60,411 nucleotides of DNA, taken from the NCBI RefSeq assembly GCF_003865405.1, contig NZ_RQVQ01000022.1:1-60411 (forward strand), in the 5' to 3' direction. Shown in pieces: positions 8,633 through 19,487 of this stretch. Position 1 is the stretch's first letter. The number at the start of each line of letters is the position of its first letter. The DNA comes from Paenimyroides tangerinum (GTDB taxonomy: Bacteria > Bacteroidota > Bacteroidia > Flavobacteriales > Flavobacteriaceae). Made by a program: the position numbers and the translations under genes. The notes below the pieces were generated by a model that was not told the DNA's origin, did not search any database, and worked only from the letters and a program-made list of their open reading frames with translations.

Positions 8633-11600
8633 AAAGTTCCATCTCCAACAGAACATTTATGCCCTAAGAACAGCTTTTAAACTTGATAAGGAGAAACGGA
8701 CACCCACATCGGGCGAAAGACTGCTAATGATGCAATACAGCGGATTTGGCGGTCTAAAGTTCGTTCTGAATCCTGTAGCAAACGAAATAGACATCAACAA
8801 TTGGAGGAAAACAGACCACCAATTCTTTGAAGCTACAAAAGAATTGCATCAGCTTTTAAGAGAAAATTCAGCACACGAAAAAGAATACCGCCGCTATGTG
8901 GACAGTATGCGAAACTCTGTACTTACCGCTTTTTACACACCTCCGCCACTGATCAAAGCATTGGCAGATGTGATGAAAGAAAACGGCATTACCGTCAATA
9001 AAATGCTGGAACCTTCTGCCGGTGCCGGTGCATTTATAGAAACGTTCAAGGAACGCTTTGGAGCTATACGGGATATTTCTGCTTATGAAAAAGACCTGCT
9101 TACTGGAAAAATTCTAAAACATATTTACCCGGATGTGAATACACACGTTCGGGGTTTTGAGGACATACCTGAAGCAGATAAAGAAAGCTATGATTTGGTT
9201 ACCAGCAATATTCCTTTTGGTACCGCTTCCGTCTTCGACCTTTCCTATACAAGAGGAAATGATCCCGCAAAAGCATTAGCAGCAAAAGCCATTCACAACT
9301 ATTTCTTTCTTAAGGGAAGCGATATGTTGCGTGATGGTGGTATTCTGGCATTCATCACTTCGCAGGGTGTATTGGACAGTCCTGCCAATCAGCCGATACG
9401 TGAGGCACTGATGAAAGAAAACAATCTGGTATCCGTTGTCCGGTTACCAAGCAACCTCTTTACCGACCATGCCGGAACCGAAGTAGGCAGTGATCTGGTC
9501 ATCTTACAAAAGAATAAGAACAAAAAAGAGCTCACCGAAAACGAAAAAGATTTCTGTCAATCCATTGATGCTAAAGACGACCGGAAAATAAACGCCTGGG
9601 TCATGTACTCAGCTTGTACGGTCTTTGATGAGATTATCGAAAGTACAGACCAGTACGGACGTAAACAGCCTATCTATCTGCACAGCGGAGGTGCCCAAGG
9701 TATTGCGGATGATGTAACAAAATTGCTCAGGGAAGATTTCGGGAACTATCTGAACCTTGACTTATACAACGGTAAAAAAACGGACACTCCAATACAACAA
9801 GCAAAGGTTCCGCTACCTGCCCCTAAAATTGAACCAATTATTCAACCGGAAGTTGCAAAGCAACCTTTGCAGGAACAACCTAAACCAATTCAATCAAAAA
9901 ATGTAGCTCCTCAACAGGAGGTACAACTGAATTTGTTCGACCTTTTTGAAAGTCCACAGCCCGTTGCAATGGTTCCCTCGACACCAACGGTCAAAAAGAA
10001 AACAGCTACCAAAAAGAAAGCGGTAAGGAAAAGCTATCAGGGCAATCTGTTCAACGGAACGATGCAGCAAACCTACACACCAAACCAAAATATCCCAAAA
10101 GCAGAAACACCCTCAAACGGACAGCAAGAGGTTATAGGCGATCTGTTTTCAGGGTTGAACGGTAACGGCAAATCTGAACAAATCCCCATACAAGTTATAC
10201 CAACAGAACCCGAACCATACACCGAACCGTTGCAGGCTTTTCACAGAAACGATAGCCTGGTATCGTTCAAAGGGGCGGTTGGCTACCTGAAAAATATAAA
10301 TGTTTACAGGGAAAACGCTGTGTTTCATCCTTTGGCTATACCGCAAAGCCAAAAATTAAGAATGGAAGCCTATGTCAACCTGCGTGATACGTATATTAAT
10401 CTCTATCATAAAGAAGCTGAAAAGCAAACTGAACAGGAGGAAGAACGAGACAAGTTAAACAGTTTATACGATGCCTTTGTAAAAAAATATGGCAACCTGA
10501 ACAATGCAGATAATATCAAACTCATCAAAACCGATAGTGCAGGAAAGGAAATTCCTTTCCTGGAACGTGTGGTAGGCGGTGTTGTACACAAATCGGATAT
10601 ATTCCACCGTCCGGTAAGTTTTTCTACGACCACGCTTGCAACTGATAATCCCGATGAAGCCTTATCTGCATCGCTCAACCGATACGGAACGGTTGATTTG
10701 GATTATATGTCGGAGATCAGCGGAATGCCTGCTGATGAACTGAAGAATGCCCTGCACGGGCGTATCTATTACGATCCTTTGCAGAAAGGTTATGAAATAA
10801 CCGAAAGATGGATTGCCGGAAACGTGGTTGAAAAAGCAAGCGATGTACGCAACTATGTAGAGAACTATCCTGAAGACAAAGAAGCAAAGGAAAGTCTTTC
10901 GGCTTTGGAAGAGGCTCGACCGAGGCGTATCGAATTTGAAGAACTGGATTTTAACCTCGGAGAACGCTGGATACCGACAGGGATTTATGCCCGCTTTGCT
11001 TCGCATCTGTTCGATACGGATGTACGTATCCATTACTCCGAAACTACGGATGATTTCAATATCAATTGCAATAGTAAGAACGTCCACATCTGGGATAAGT
11101 ATGCCATCAAATCGCAAAGCCGTACCTATGACGGTATTGCCTTGCTGAAACACGCTTTGGTCAATACCACACCTGATATTACCAAAAAGGTTACGATTGA
11201 TGACAAAGAAGTCAAGGTGCGGGATATGGAAGCCATCCAGATGGCGAATACCAAGATTGATGAAATCCGTACGGCTTTTACCGACTGGTTGCACGCACAG
11301 AACGATGAGTTTAAAAATCGTCTGACAGACCAATACAACGATACGTTCAATTGCTTTGTACGTCCGCAATATGACGGCAGTCATCAGGAGTTCCCCGGAC
11401 TGGACAGAAAAGGTCTGGGCATTGAAGACCTGTATTCAAGTCAAAAGGATGCCGTATGGATGATAAAACTGAATGGCGGAGCGATTTGCGACCACGAAGT
11501 AGGTGCCGGAAAAACCCTGATTATGTGTACCGCTGCCCAGGAAATGAAGCGGTTGGGAATGGTACATAAACCTATGATTTTAGGACTGAAAGCTAATGTA

Positions 11601-14030
11601 CACGAGATAGCGGAAACATACCGTAAAGCTTACCCTCATGCTAAAATCCTCTATCCGGGAAAAGAAGATTTTACCCCACAGAAAAGACAACGGATTTTTG
11701 GCGACATCAAGAATAATGATTGGGATTGCGTGATACTCACGCACGATCAGTTCGGGATGATCCCCCAATCACCCGAAATGCAAAAAGAGATATTGGAAGG
11801 TGAGCTACAGAACGTGGAAGACAACCTTGCTTCTCTTGAAGCACAGGGCAATGAAATTTCAAGGGGAATGCTTAAAGGCGTACAGATACGCAAGCAGAAC
11901 CTTGAAGTAAAACTGAAAACACTCGAACACGATATTGAAAACAGAAAGGATGATGTAGTTGATTTTAAAATGATGGGCATTGATCATTTGTTGGTTGATG
12001 AAAGCCACCGTTTCAAAAACCTGATGTTCAATACCCGCCATGATCGGGTTGCCGGATTGGGAAATATGGCAGGCAGCCAAAGGGCAATGAACCTGCTGTT
12101 TGCCATCCGTACCATTCAGGAACGAACTGGAAAGGATTTGGGAGCTACTTTTCTATCAGGTACTACTATTAGCAATTCGCTGACGGAATTGTATCTGCTT
12201 TTTAAATACCTGCGACCACAGGCATTGGAAAAACAGGGCATCAATTGCTTTGACGCCTGGGCAGCGATCTATGCACGAAAAACCACCGACTATGAATTTT
12301 CGGTAGCCAACAATATTGTCTCCAAAGAGCGTTTCCGCTTTTTTATCAAAGTACCGGAGCTTGCCCAGTTCTATTCCGAAATTACGGATTACCGTACCGC
12401 CAAAGATATTGGTATAGACCGACCGGAAAAAAATGAGATACTCTACAACATACCACCGACACCGGAGCAGGAAGTATTCATCAAAAAGCTGATGGAGTTT
12501 GCCAAAACGGGCAATGCAGAACTGTTGGGAAGACCACCATTATCACAGAGTGAAGAAAAGGCAAAGATGCTGATCGCTACGGATTATGCCCGTAAGATGT
12601 CACTGGATATGCGGATGATAAACCGTAAGTATGAAGACCATCCCGACAATAAAGCTTCTCATTGTACCGCCAATATTGCCAAATACTACAACAAGTTCAA
12701 TGCACAGAAAGGAACGCAGTTCGTATTCTCCGATCTCGGCACCTACAAGCCGGGCGAATGGAATGTGTATTCGGAGATTAAACGCAAGCTTGTAGAAGAC
12801 CACGGTATCCCCGCACATGAAGTCCGCTTTATTCAGGAAGCCAAAAACGAGAAACAGCGTAAACAGCTTATCAGCGATGTCAATGAGGGAAAAATCAGAG
12901 TACTGTTCGGTTCTACGGAAATGTTGGGAACTGGTGTAAATGCACAAAAACGTGCCGTTGCTGTGCATCACCTTGATATCCCTTGGCGACCATCAGACCT
13001 TGCCCAAAGGGACGGACGGGCTATCCGAAAAGGAAATGAGATTGCGAAATTCTTTGCCGATAACAAAGTGGATATTTTCATCTATGCTGTTGAGAAATCA
13101 CTGGACAGCTATAAATTCAATACACTATACAACAAGCAGGTTTTTATCGGTCAGCTAAAGAGTAACAGTATGGGTAAACGTACCATTGATGAAGGGGCTA
13201 TGGACGAAAAAACCGGAATGAATTTCTCGGAATACGTGGCGATTCTTTCGGGAAACACAGACTTATTGGAAAAAGCAAAATTGGAAAAACAGATTGCCGG
13301 ACTGGAAAGCGAAAAGCAGGCGTTCAATCGTTCCAAATACAGTTCTAAATACAAATTGGAGGATGTTACTTCCATGCTTGATGGTGCACAATCGAGATTG
13401 GAACGGATGAGCCTTGACTGGAATAATCTGGAACAACGGATACAGAAACATTCGGACGGCAGTATTGTCAATCCTGTTCAGTTAGATGGTTTGTCGGCAA
13501 ATGCCGATGTAAAACAGATTGGTGCAAAGCTCAACCAGATAGCGGATAAAGCCCGAACCGGTGGCGATTATCAGGAGATAGGCAGTCTGTATGGATTTCA
13601 ATTATTGGTCAAAACCGAAGTTTCTGAAAAAGAGGGCGTGGATATTCGGGTAAACCGTTTTTTGATACAGGGTGAAGGCAATATCAAATACACCTATAAC
13701 AACGGTATCATGGCAAAAGATCCTGAAACGGCAGCGATGAATTTTCTAAAGGCATTGGAAAAACTGCCCGGATATATAGAGCAGGAACAAAAGAAAATAA
13801 CCGAACTTAAAAAAGATCTTCCTGTACTTCAGGAAATCGTAAACGGCACTTGGAATAAAGAAACCCGACTAAGCGAACTCAAAACAGAATTGGCTGCGGT
13901 GGATAGAAAGATCATGTTATCTATTGCTCCTGAAGGCAAAGAAGAGCAAACCGAAAAAGAAGAGACTACAAAGGTTTCAGAAAGTATTGTCCGTACAAAA
14001 GGTGTTCACTTGTCAAGAGGTGTGTTGTAA
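8610..14030 (+). CDS. Giant N6-adenine methylase and SNF2-type helicase fusion
   Basis: This 1806-residue protein is typical of Bacteroidota conjugative elements. Residues about 100-310 form an N6-adenine methyltransferase-like domain with the SAM motif EPSAGAGAF near 133. TSNIPFG near 200 replaces the usual NPPF/Y catalytic motif. A lysine-rich linker with [13 protein letters not shown] lies near 460. The C-terminal half is an SF2/SNF2 helicase: Walker A EVGAGKT near 963, the Walker B-like VDESHRF near 1127, and the arginine-finger motif [11 protein letters not shown] near 1466. A coiled-coil tail follows. The altered catalytic motif makes methylation activity doubtful. A start at 8619 is equally possible. 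It probably protects or processes element DNA during transfer. It converges with the nucleosidase gene, which ends 10 bases away. Confidence 0.85.
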   Translation: MRKMGFSKKFHLQQNIYALRTAFKLDKEKRTPTSGERLLMMQYSGFGGLKFVLNPVANEIDINNWRKTDHQFFEATKELHQLLRENSAHEKEYRRYVDSMRNSVLTAFYTPPPLIKALADVMKENGITVNKMLEPSAGAGAFIETFKERFGAIRDISAYEKDLLTGKILKHIYPDVNTHVRGFEDIPEADKESYDLVTSNIPFGTASVFDLSYTRGNDPAKALAAKAIHNYFFLKGSDMLRDGGILAFITSQGVLDSPANQPIREALMKENNLVSVVRLPSNLFTDHAGTEVGSDLVILQKNKNKKELTENEKDFCQSIDAKDDRKINAWVMYSACTVFDEIIESTDQYGRKQPIYLHSGGAQGIADDVTKLLREDFGNYLNLDLYNGKKTDTPIQQAKVPLPAPKIEPIIQPEVAKQPLQEQPKPIQSKNVAPQQEVQLNLFDLFESPQPVAMVPSTPTVKKKTATKKKAVRKSYQGNLFNGTMQQTYTPNQNIPKAETPSNGQQEVIGDLFSGLNGNGKSEQIPIQVIPTEPEPYTEPLQAFHRNDSLVSFKGAVGYLKNINVYRENAVFHPLAIPQSQKLRMEAYVNLRDTYINLYHKEAEKQTEQEEERDKLNSLYDAFVKKYGNLNNADNIKLIKTDSAGKEIPFLERVVGGVVHKSDIFHRPVSFSTTTLATDNPDEALSASLNRYGTVDLDYMSEISGMPADELKNALHGRIYYDPLQKGYEITERWIAGNVVEKASDVRNYVENYPEDKEAKESLSALEEARPRRIEFEELDFNLGERWIPTGIYARFASHLFDTDVRIHYSETTDDFNINCNSKNVHIWDKYAIKSQSRTYDGIALLKHALVNTTPDITKKVTIDDKEVKVRDMEAIQMANTKIDEIRTAFTDWLHAQNDEFKNRLTDQYNDTFNCFVRPQYDGSHQEFPGLDRKGLGIEDLYSSQKDAVWMIKLNGGAICDHEVGAGKTLIMCTAAQEMKRLGMVHKPMILGLKANVHEIAETYRKAYPHAKILYPGKEDFTPQKRQRIFGDIKNNDWDCVILTHDQFGMIPQSPEMQKEILEGELQNVEDNLASLEAQGNEISRGMLKGVQIRKQNLEVKLKTLEHDIENRKDDVVDFKMMGIDHLLVDESHRFKNLMFNTRHDRVAGLGNMAGSQRAMNLLFAIRTIQERTGKDLGATFLSGTTISNSLTELYLLFKYLRPQALEKQGINCFDAWAAIYARKTTDYEFSVANNIVSKERFRFFIKVPELAQFYSEITDYRTAKDIGIDRPEKNEILYNIPPTPEQEVFIKKLMEFAKTGNAELLGRPPLSQSEEKAKMLIATDYARKMSLDMRMINRKYEDHPDNKASHCTANIAKYYNKFNAQKGTQFVFSDLGTYKPGEWNVYSEIKRKLVEDHGIPAHEVRFIQEAKNEKQRKQLISDVNEGKIRVLFGSTEMLGTGVNAQKRAVAVHHLDIPWRPSDLAQRDGRAIRKGNEIAKFFADNKVDIFIYAVEKSLDSYKFNTLYNKQVFIGQLKSNSMGKRTIDEGAMDEKTGMNFSEYVAILSGNTDLLEKAKLEKQIAGLESEKQAFNRSKYSSKYKLEDVTSMLDGAQSRLERMSLDWNNLEQRIQKHSDGSIVNPVQLDGLSANADVKQIGAKLNQIADKARTGGDYQEIGSLYGFQLLVKTEVSEKEGVDIRVNRFLIQGEGNIKYTYNNGIMAKDPETAAMNFLKALEKLPGYIEQEQKKITELKKDLPVLQEIVNGTWNKETRLSELKTELAAVDRKIMLSIAPEGKEEQTEKEETTKVSESIVRTKGVHLSRGVL

Positions 14031-14040
14031 GAAAATTGTA

Positions 14041-14652
14041 TTATTCCTGCAACACACCTGCATTCTGCTTATTAAGATTGAGTATTTGTTCAAATGCAAT
14101 TGCAGCGTTGTGTACCTGAACCGCCCAGTCCTCAGCAGCATTGTCATCAGCTCCGTCAGAAATATATTTAAGGCTAAGAAAAGGAATACTTTCTTTCATA
14201 GCCACCAAAGCCAATGCATAAGCTTCCATATCCACAACGTTGTAAATTGTTTCGGAATGTGCCATTTCAAAACTATCACCGGTACCACAAATTCCTTCTG
14301 ATAATCCCTCCATTTTCAGACCGTATTCAAGAATGGGCGGTAATCCGGACAAAGGTGTTTCGTATTGCACATATCCTAATCCCCTTACATCCATATCCCT
14401 TTGTACAAATTTTGTACAACATACTATATCGCCTTTTTGAAAGTGATTACTTCCGGCAGAACCCAAATTGATAATTACCGAAGGTCTTTTCTGTTGTATG
14501 GCTTTCATCAGCTCATAAGCGGCACTTACTTTACCGATTCCGCATATCAGATGCGGATAGGTATTAAATACTTCGGCTGCTTCAGATGCCAGTGCAAATG
14601 TGAACAAAACATCTTTAACAGGAAAAGTGTTCTCAGGATTTATTATTATCAT
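14041..14652 (-). CDS. MTA/SAH-type nucleosidase (purine nucleoside phosphorylase fold)
   Basis: This 203-residue cytosolic enzyme resembles 5'-methylthioadenosine/S-adenosylhomocysteine nucleosidases. It shows FALASEAAEVF near the N-terminus, the substrate-loop glycine run INLGSAGS near residue 68, and VDMEAYALA with KYISDGADDNA in the C-terminal third, which correspond to the ME and SDxA catalytic motifs. It is the last gene of a minus-strand block that also holds an alpha-oxoamine synthase, a TetR regulator and a small membrane protein. If the synthase uses S-adenosylmethionine, as CqsA does, this enzyme could remove the methylthioadenosine by-product. That link is an inference from neighbourhood. 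The family call is good; substrate is not certain. Confidence 0.78.
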   Translation of the reverse strand: MIIINPENTFPVKDVLFTFALASEAAEVFNTYPHLICGIGKVSAAYELMKAIQQKRPSVIINLGSAGSNHFQKGDIVCCTKFVQRDMDVRGLGYVQYETPLSGLPPILEYGLKMEGLSEGICGTGDSFEMAHSETIYNVVDMEAYALALVAMKESIPFLSLKYISDGADDNAAEDWAVQVHNAAIAFEQILNLNKQNAGVLQE

Positions 14653-14678
14653 AATAAGACAATCATTACATTAAAGGA

Positions 14679-15053
14679 TTAGCTTAACAGTACGAGTACA
14701 ATACCGATTAATGCAGGTAATGCCTGTTTTACAAATATACTAGTAGATGCGGTAACGGCTCCAAAAGTACCCGCTACAAAAACACATATCAGAAAAAACA
14801 AAGCAATATTATGTTGCCATACAATATCCGATATTAAAAGCGACCACAATAATCCTGCTGCGAGAAAACCGTTATAAAGCCCCTGATTGGCAGCCAACCC
14901 CTTTGTTTCGTGAAACAAGTGGCGAGGTAACGTCTTGAATGTTTTTTTGCCTTTTGTTTCCCAGGCAAACATCTCTATCCACAAAATATAAAGATGTTCC
15001 AAAGCGACCAAACCAATCACAACTTTGGCTATTGTTCCTATAATTCCTTCCAT
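14679..15053 (-). CDS. DUF1304-like small integral membrane protein
   Basis: This 124-residue protein has four predicted membrane helices: IGTIAKVVIGLVALEHLYIL at the N-terminus, and hydrophobic runs near residues 55-70, 75-95 and 103-122. Its pattern (LEHLYILWIEMFAW, then NQGLYNGFLAAGLLW) matches DUF1304, a family of inner-membrane proteins of unknown function. It lies between the nucleosidase (26-base gap) and the TetR gene (72-base gap) on the same strand. It might move a small molecule, but nothing in the sequence shows that. Confidence 0.72.
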   Translation of the reverse strand: MEGIIGTIAKVVIGLVALEHLYILWIEMFAWETKGKKTFKTLPRHLFHETKGLAANQGLYNGFLAAGLLWSLLISDIVWQHNIALFFLICVFVAGTFGAVTASTSIFVKQALPALIGIVLVLLS

Positions 15054-15125
15054 TTAAAATAGTGTCTGTAGTATGATATTTGATGTTTAAAAGGAAAATC
15101 CGACTTTAAAGCCGGATTTCTAAAT

Positions 15126-15851
15126 CTATTTATTCACTCCCGCTTTTTCGTAAGCTTCAAAAATAATATCTCTTATGGCATTTTCGATGCGTTCCTTTCC
15201 GGGATCTTCATTGATGTCGATTCCACAAAATGCACTACCATTGGTTTTAGCATGTAACGAAAGATAATAGATACCACCAATAAGCAAAGCTAAACGGGCT
15301 CTCAGGTCAGTATTGGATTTCTCAAAATCAGGCATGATAAGTGAAAATAACTGTTCACCAATGTCTTCACGTCGGTCAGCTATTTTTCGTAACATTTTAT
15401 TGGTTTCACCTAATTCCCAGTGGATAATCTTTTGCAACACTTTGTCTTTTAAAAGAACATCTAACTGATTTTGTAATAAACCTTCAATTTCATTTTTGCC
15501 TATATCCTCCGGATTTTTCAACAAATCATCTATATATCCCTTTGCTGCAAATTTCCAGAAATCTTTCTGACGAACGTATTCTTCAATCAAATTGTCAATT
15601 CCACCAAAATATGTCCATACCAATTTCTTATCCACACCAGCAGCAATAGCGATGTTGGGAGCAGTAAGCCCCGGATAGCCTTTTTTTTGAATTACTTTCC
15701 CTACGGCAGCTACCATCCTTGCCATTGTTCTGGATTTGTCCCGAAGGGGACCTGATAAGGTTTTTCTTGTTTTAGGGGTTGTATCTTCTGTATTTTCTAT
15801 TTCAGTTTTTTTCTTTCGTCCCATTATTTCTCTTTTATACAGACTTTGCAA
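15126..15851 (-). CDS. TetR/AcrR family transcriptional regulator
   Basis: The 241-residue frame has a basic, disordered first 45 residues (GRKKKTEIENTEDTT and a KSRTMARM stretch). A TetR-type DNA-binding domain follows at about 48-95, with a helix-turn-helix in TAPNIAIAAGVDKKLVWTYF. The C-terminal helical ligand domain covers about 110-235. The first ATG overlaps the upstream synthase gene by 17 bases; the ATG at 15824 would begin 10 bases after the synthase stop and is also plausible. Because it shares a transcript with the alpha-oxoamine synthase and the nucleosidase, it probably senses a product or substrate of that pathway and controls the operon. The ligand is unknown. Confidence 0.82.
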   Translation of the reverse strand: MQSLYKREIMGRKKKTEIENTEDTTPKTRKTLSGPLRDKSRTMARMVAAVGKVIQKKGYPGLTAPNIAIAAGVDKKLVWTYFGGIDNLIEEYVRQKDFWKFAAKGYIDDLLKNPEDIGKNEIEGLLQNQLDVLLKDKVLQKIIHWELGETNKMLRKIADRREDIGEQLFSLIMPDFEKSNTDLRARLALLIGGIYYLSLHAKTNGSAFCGIDINEDPGKERIENAIRDIIFEAYEKAGVNK

Positions 15852-17103
15852 TATCTAACTTTTTATTGACATAATCAAATACATTCAGCGCTTTATCAAG
15901 ATGTTCTTTTGTATGGGTTGCCATCAGACTCATCCGTATGCGTGAATCTTTCAATGATACTGCGGGATACATGATAGGATTGGTATAGACACCATTTTCG
16001 AGCAACATTTTCCCTGCAAGGCTATTTTTATAAACATCCCCGATTTTTACCGGAATAATTGCTGATTCGGTATCTCCGATTTCCAGACCAATATCCAAAA
16101 GTCCTTTTTTATAATAATTAATATTTTCCCATAATTGCTTTTGCCATTGTGGTTCTTCATCTATCAGGTCTATGGCACGGCTTACACCGATTACGTTGGG
16201 CGATGCTGATGCTGAAAAGGCATATTGACGTGATTGAAATTGCAAATAAGAAATCAGATCAGGATTATTAGCCACCAAATAACCGCCTACATTACCAAAT
16301 GTTTTACTAAATGTACCGGTGATGATATCTACCTGATCCAGTACATCAAAATATTCCATAGCACCTCTTCCGGTTTCTCCTATGACACCTATACCATGTG
16401 CATCATCTACCAATAATACACCACCGTATTTATGTGTTATCTCTAATATTTCTTTTAGCTTGGCAATGTCGCCATCCTGCGAATAAACTCCGTCTATGAT
16501 GACCATCTTGGTTCTGTAAGTATCTTTTGATGCTGCAAGGATACGTTCAAGGTTTTCAATATTATTGTGTAGAAAACGTTTTACAGTAGTTCCCATTATA
16601 CCTTCATATACGGAAGAATGCACAGCCATATCCACAATGGCAATATCTTCTTTTTTTAGCAGACAAAGCAGAGAAGCACTGTTTGACGTATAACCGGTAG
16701 TATATACAATAGACGAACCTTGCGGACGTTTGAAGAAAGCGGATATTTTATCTTCCAGCTCTTTGTGGTAATCAAAATAGCCACCAATAAGTGGCGAAGC
16801 TCCTGCACCTGTTCCATATTTTTCAATACCGGCAATCACCGCTTTTTTTACTTCGGGATGCTGGGTAAAGCCCAGATAATCGTTGCAGACAAAACTGATG
16901 TAATCTCCTTTCTTGATGTAACCATCTTCCGCCAGTTCTATTTCGGGACCGCAACCTGAAGTGGCAAGCAGACGGTAGTTCATAAATTCGTTTTCACGCA
17001 GGTAGTTCAGGTATCCCTCGTGAGCTTTTGCTCTTTCAAAAATGTCAAAATCCGGAATGTTTTCAAAATCTTTAAAACTTGCTTTAGTAAAGTCAATATC
17101 CAT
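15835..17103 (-). CDS. PLP-dependent alpha-oxoamine synthase (AONS/SPT/CqsA type)
   Basis: This 422-residue enzyme belongs to the fold-type I group that joins an amino acid (or SAM in CqsA) with an acyl-CoA. The PLP lysine is K267 in GTFSKTFGNVGGY. The aspartate that contacts the pyridine ring lies in VDDAHGIGV (about 232-240). The substrate loops CNDYLGF and YGTGAGASP are present. An N-terminal extension of about 45 residues is not seen in plain BioF enzymes. It heads a minus-strand block with TetR, DUF1304 and nucleosidase genes; no other biotin or sphingolipid genes are here. That context suggests a signalling lipid or ketone product rather than biotin. Family is certain and product is open. 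Confidence 0.83.
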   Translation of the reverse strand: MDIDFTKASFKDFENIPDFDIFERAKAHEGYLNYLRENEFMNYRLLATSGCGPEIELAEDGYIKKGDYISFVCNDYLGFTQHPEVKKAVIAGIEKYGTGAGASPLIGGYFDYHKELEDKISAFFKRPQGSSIVYTTGYTSNSASLLCLLKKEDIAIVDMAVHSSVYEGIMGTTVKRFLHNNIENLERILAASKDTYRTKMVIIDGVYSQDGDIAKLKEILEITHKYGGVLLVDDAHGIGVIGETGRGAMEYFDVLDQVDIITGTFSKTFGNVGGYLVANNPDLISYLQFQSRQYAFSASASPNVIGVSRAIDLIDEEPQWQKQLWENINYYKKGLLDIGLEIGDTESAIIPVKIGDVYKNSLAGKMLLENGVYTNPIMYPAVSLKDSRIRMSLMATHTKEHLDKALNVFDYVNKKLDIAKSV

Positions 17104-17147
17104 GCCTAATGTTTTATAAAAAGTTAACAGGTATAAATTTATATTAT

Positions 17148-17165
17148 TTTCCTTTTACGGGGAAA
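17148..17165. promoter_or_regulatory. Palindrome TTCC-N8-GGAA upstream of the synthase operon
   Basis: TTTCCTTTTACGGGGAAA stands 45 bases before the synthase start codon. On the minus strand a TAAATTTA box lies close downstream, one base away from the Bacteroidota -7 consensus. The palindrome has the same 18-bp frame as the sites at 384, 24144, 28666 and 46962. Its position suggests control of initiation. Confidence 0.4.
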
Positions 17166-17276
17166 TAAAATTAAATAAAATTCAACCTTAAATTACTGAT
17201 TTAAACGTTAAATAAGCATTTTTTATATGGAAAAACCACACGAAATATTTTTATTTATCTCTGTTCGGGGTAATAT

Positions 17277-19487
17277 CTAACTGCCTAACTCCAATTGATT
17301 CTTTACCAAGTTGTAGTATTCGTTTTTCAATGCTACCAGTTCCTGATGGTTGCCTTGCTCCACAATTTCACCGTGTTTAAGTACAATGATCTGGTCTGCG
17401 TTTTTCACTGTAGAAAGGCGGTGAGCAATAATTAAAACCGTTTTACCTTTAAAGAAGGACTGAAGATTATCGTGAATGATTTTTTCATTTTCCGCATCCA
17501 AGGCAGAGGTAGCTTCATCAAAGAATATATAGTGTGGATTCTTGTAAACCGCACGGGCAATCAGGATACGCTGTTTCTGACCTCCCGATATGCCGTTTCC
17601 AGCCGCTCCAATCTTTGTATTATATCCTAAAGGCAAACTTTCTATAAAAGATTCTATGTTCGCCACTTTAACCGCATGATCTAATTTCTCTCTGTCGATA
17701 TTTTCATCACCAGTAGCAATGTTCCGCTCTATGGTATCAGAAAAGATATAACCGTCTTGCATGACCACACCGCAGTTTTCACGAATACTTTTCGGGGATA
17801 AAGTAAGTATATCATCACCATTGTAGGTTATTATTCCATTTGAAGGATCATAAAATCTTAAAAGCAGTTTCATAAGGGTAGTTTTACCGCTGCCGCTTGC
17901 TCCCACAACGGCTGTAACTTTGCCTTCGGGGATAGATAATTTTATATCCTTTAGAACAAAAGGGGATTTTGGTCCCTCATACTGAAAAGAAATATTATCG
18001 AGTTTAATGCCTTTCAATGTTCCATTTGAAAGATATCCAGATTTAATATTCAAGGGTTTTAATTCTTCTTGTTCTTCTTCTGGATGGTTTTGCACTTCGT
18101 TGAGTCTGGAAAGGCTTAGCTTGGCATCTTGTAGTGAACGAAAGAAAGTAACAAGTTGATTTATCGGAGAATTTAATTGACCAATAATAAAAGAAACAGC
18201 TAATAATTGTCCTAACGATATCGTATCTTTTACTACTAATGTGGCGGCTATAAATGTCACTAAAATATTCTTAATTTGATTTAAAAATTCAAATCCAGAA
18301 AGTTGTAATTGATCTATTTTTAAAATACGTATATTAATTTTAAATAGCCTATGTTGAATCTTTTCCCATTCTTTTCTTTTAAATTCTTCAAAATGATTAA
18401 TTTTCATTTCTGTTACACCATTAATTATTTCATAAATACTTTCTTGGTTTTCACCTCTTTGCTGAAAGCGAAAATAATCTAAAGATTTTCTCTTCTTTAA
18501 CCAATAAATTGACCACATAAGAGAGATAACAGTGAGAAAAGTATAAGTAAGCATAATGCCTACATTATAAGTCCAAAGTACTCCAAAAAACACAAGGAAA
18601 GTAATCATCGAAAAGAAAGTAATTAAACTTTGTGATGTTAGAAATCCTTCGATACGCTCATTATCTTGTATTCTTTGATTAAAGTCCCCCTTCATTTTTG
18701 TATCAAAAAATTTAAGTGGAAGCTTCAAAACCTTTGACAGAAAATCAGATATAATGGCAATACTTACATTTGTTCCTATATACAGCATTATCCTATTCCT
18801 GATAATATCAATTGTAATATTTCCGATATATAAACTTAATTGAGCAAGTAAAATCAGTGTAATTACATTGAAATCTTTTCCATTTACTCCTTTGTCTATT
18901 AAAGTTTGTGTAAGAAATGGAAAAATAAGTGAAACACCACTTCCTAATAATAGTAAAACAACGAGGATAGAAATTCTCTTTTTATATGGTTTTAGATAAC
19001 CTAAAATTTCTCTAAGTTTGATTTCAGCCTGTTTGGGAGGTACTATTGAATAAAATTCTTCATTTGGGTTTAAAAATAATCCAATGCCTTGATTCTCTTC
19101 TGAAATCCAAGACTTTTTGAAATCCTTTTCAGAAAGCTTAATGATTCCGTGAGAAGGATCTGCTATGTGATAGTAAAAACTGTCTGAGTACCAATCCTTC
19201 GTAATCTTTTTTAAGACAACAAAATGATTTTGATTCCAATGTAATATACAAGGAAACAGCTTTTTTTGTTCAAATAATTCTTGTGTTGTTAATTTTGCAG
19301 AAAATGTATCAAAACCAATTTTTTTAGATGCTTCACTTATACCTAATAGAGATACTCCTTCACGCGAAATAAATGAAATTTCTCTTAAATAGTCGAGAGG
19401 GTACTTTTTCTTGTATTTTGACGCCACCATTGCTAAACAAGCTGGTCCGCAGTCCATTTGATCATGTTGTGGAATAAATTTCATCAA
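17277..19487 (-). CDS. Peptidase-containing ABC transporter for double-glycine peptides
   Basis: This 736-residue exporter cleaves a leader after Gly-Gly and pumps the core peptide across the inner membrane. The N-terminal C39 peptidase (1-130) has Gln7, catalytic Cys13 in QMDCGPACLAM, His88 in NQNHFVVL and Asp110 in IADPSHG. Six membrane helices span about 165-440. The ATPase domain has Walker A GASGSGKTT near 530, signature ISGGQKQR near 632, Walker B IFFDEATSALD and the H-loop IAHRLS. The gene overlaps the maturase gene by 26 bases, giving translational coupling. Precursor peptides with a KLKGG leader end lie in the same operon, so the substrate is evident. No HlyD-type adaptor is nearby; one elsewhere may be used. 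Confidence 0.92.
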   Translation of the reverse strand: MMKFIPQHDQMDCGPACLAMVASKYKKKYPLDYLREISFISREGVSLLGISEASKKIGFDTFSAKLTTQELFEQKKLFPCILHWNQNHFVVLKKITKDWYSDSFYYHIADPSHGIIKLSEKDFKKSWISEENQGIGLFLNPNEEFYSIVPPKQAEIKLREILGYLKPYKKRISILVVLLLLGSGVSLIFPFLTQTLIDKGVNGKDFNVITLILLAQLSLYIGNITIDIIRNRIMLYIGTNVSIAIISDFLSKVLKLPLKFFDTKMKGDFNQRIQDNERIEGFLTSQSLITFFSMITFLVFFGVLWTYNVGIMLTYTFLTVISLMWSIYWLKKRKSLDYFRFQQRGENQESIYEIINGVTEMKINHFEEFKRKEWEKIQHRLFKINIRILKIDQLQLSGFEFLNQIKNILVTFIAATLVVKDTISLGQLLAVSFIIGQLNSPINQLVTFFRSLQDAKLSLSRLNEVQNHPEEEQEELKPLNIKSGYLSNGTLKGIKLDNISFQYEGPKSPFVLKDIKLSIPEGKVTAVVGASGSGKTTLMKLLLRFYDPSNGIITYNGDDILTLSPKSIRENCGVVMQDGYIFSDTIERNIATGDENIDREKLDHAVKVANIESFIESLPLGYNTKIGAAGNGISGGQKQRILIARAVYKNPHYIFFDEATSALDAENEKIIHDNLQSFFKGKTVLIIAHRLSTVKNADQIIVLKHGEIVEQGNHQELVALKNEYYNLVKNQLELGS

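Noticed and set aside
10662..11384. Minus-strand frame of 240 codons inside the methylase-helicase gene
   Set aside because: It is a shadow frame on the opposite strand of a clearly coding gene and has no recognisable protein features.
8610..14030. Methylase-helicase as a novel BREX- or DISARM-like defence gene
   Set aside because: Such fusions after DUF1896 are a standard part of Bacteroidota conjugative elements, so it is treated as core.
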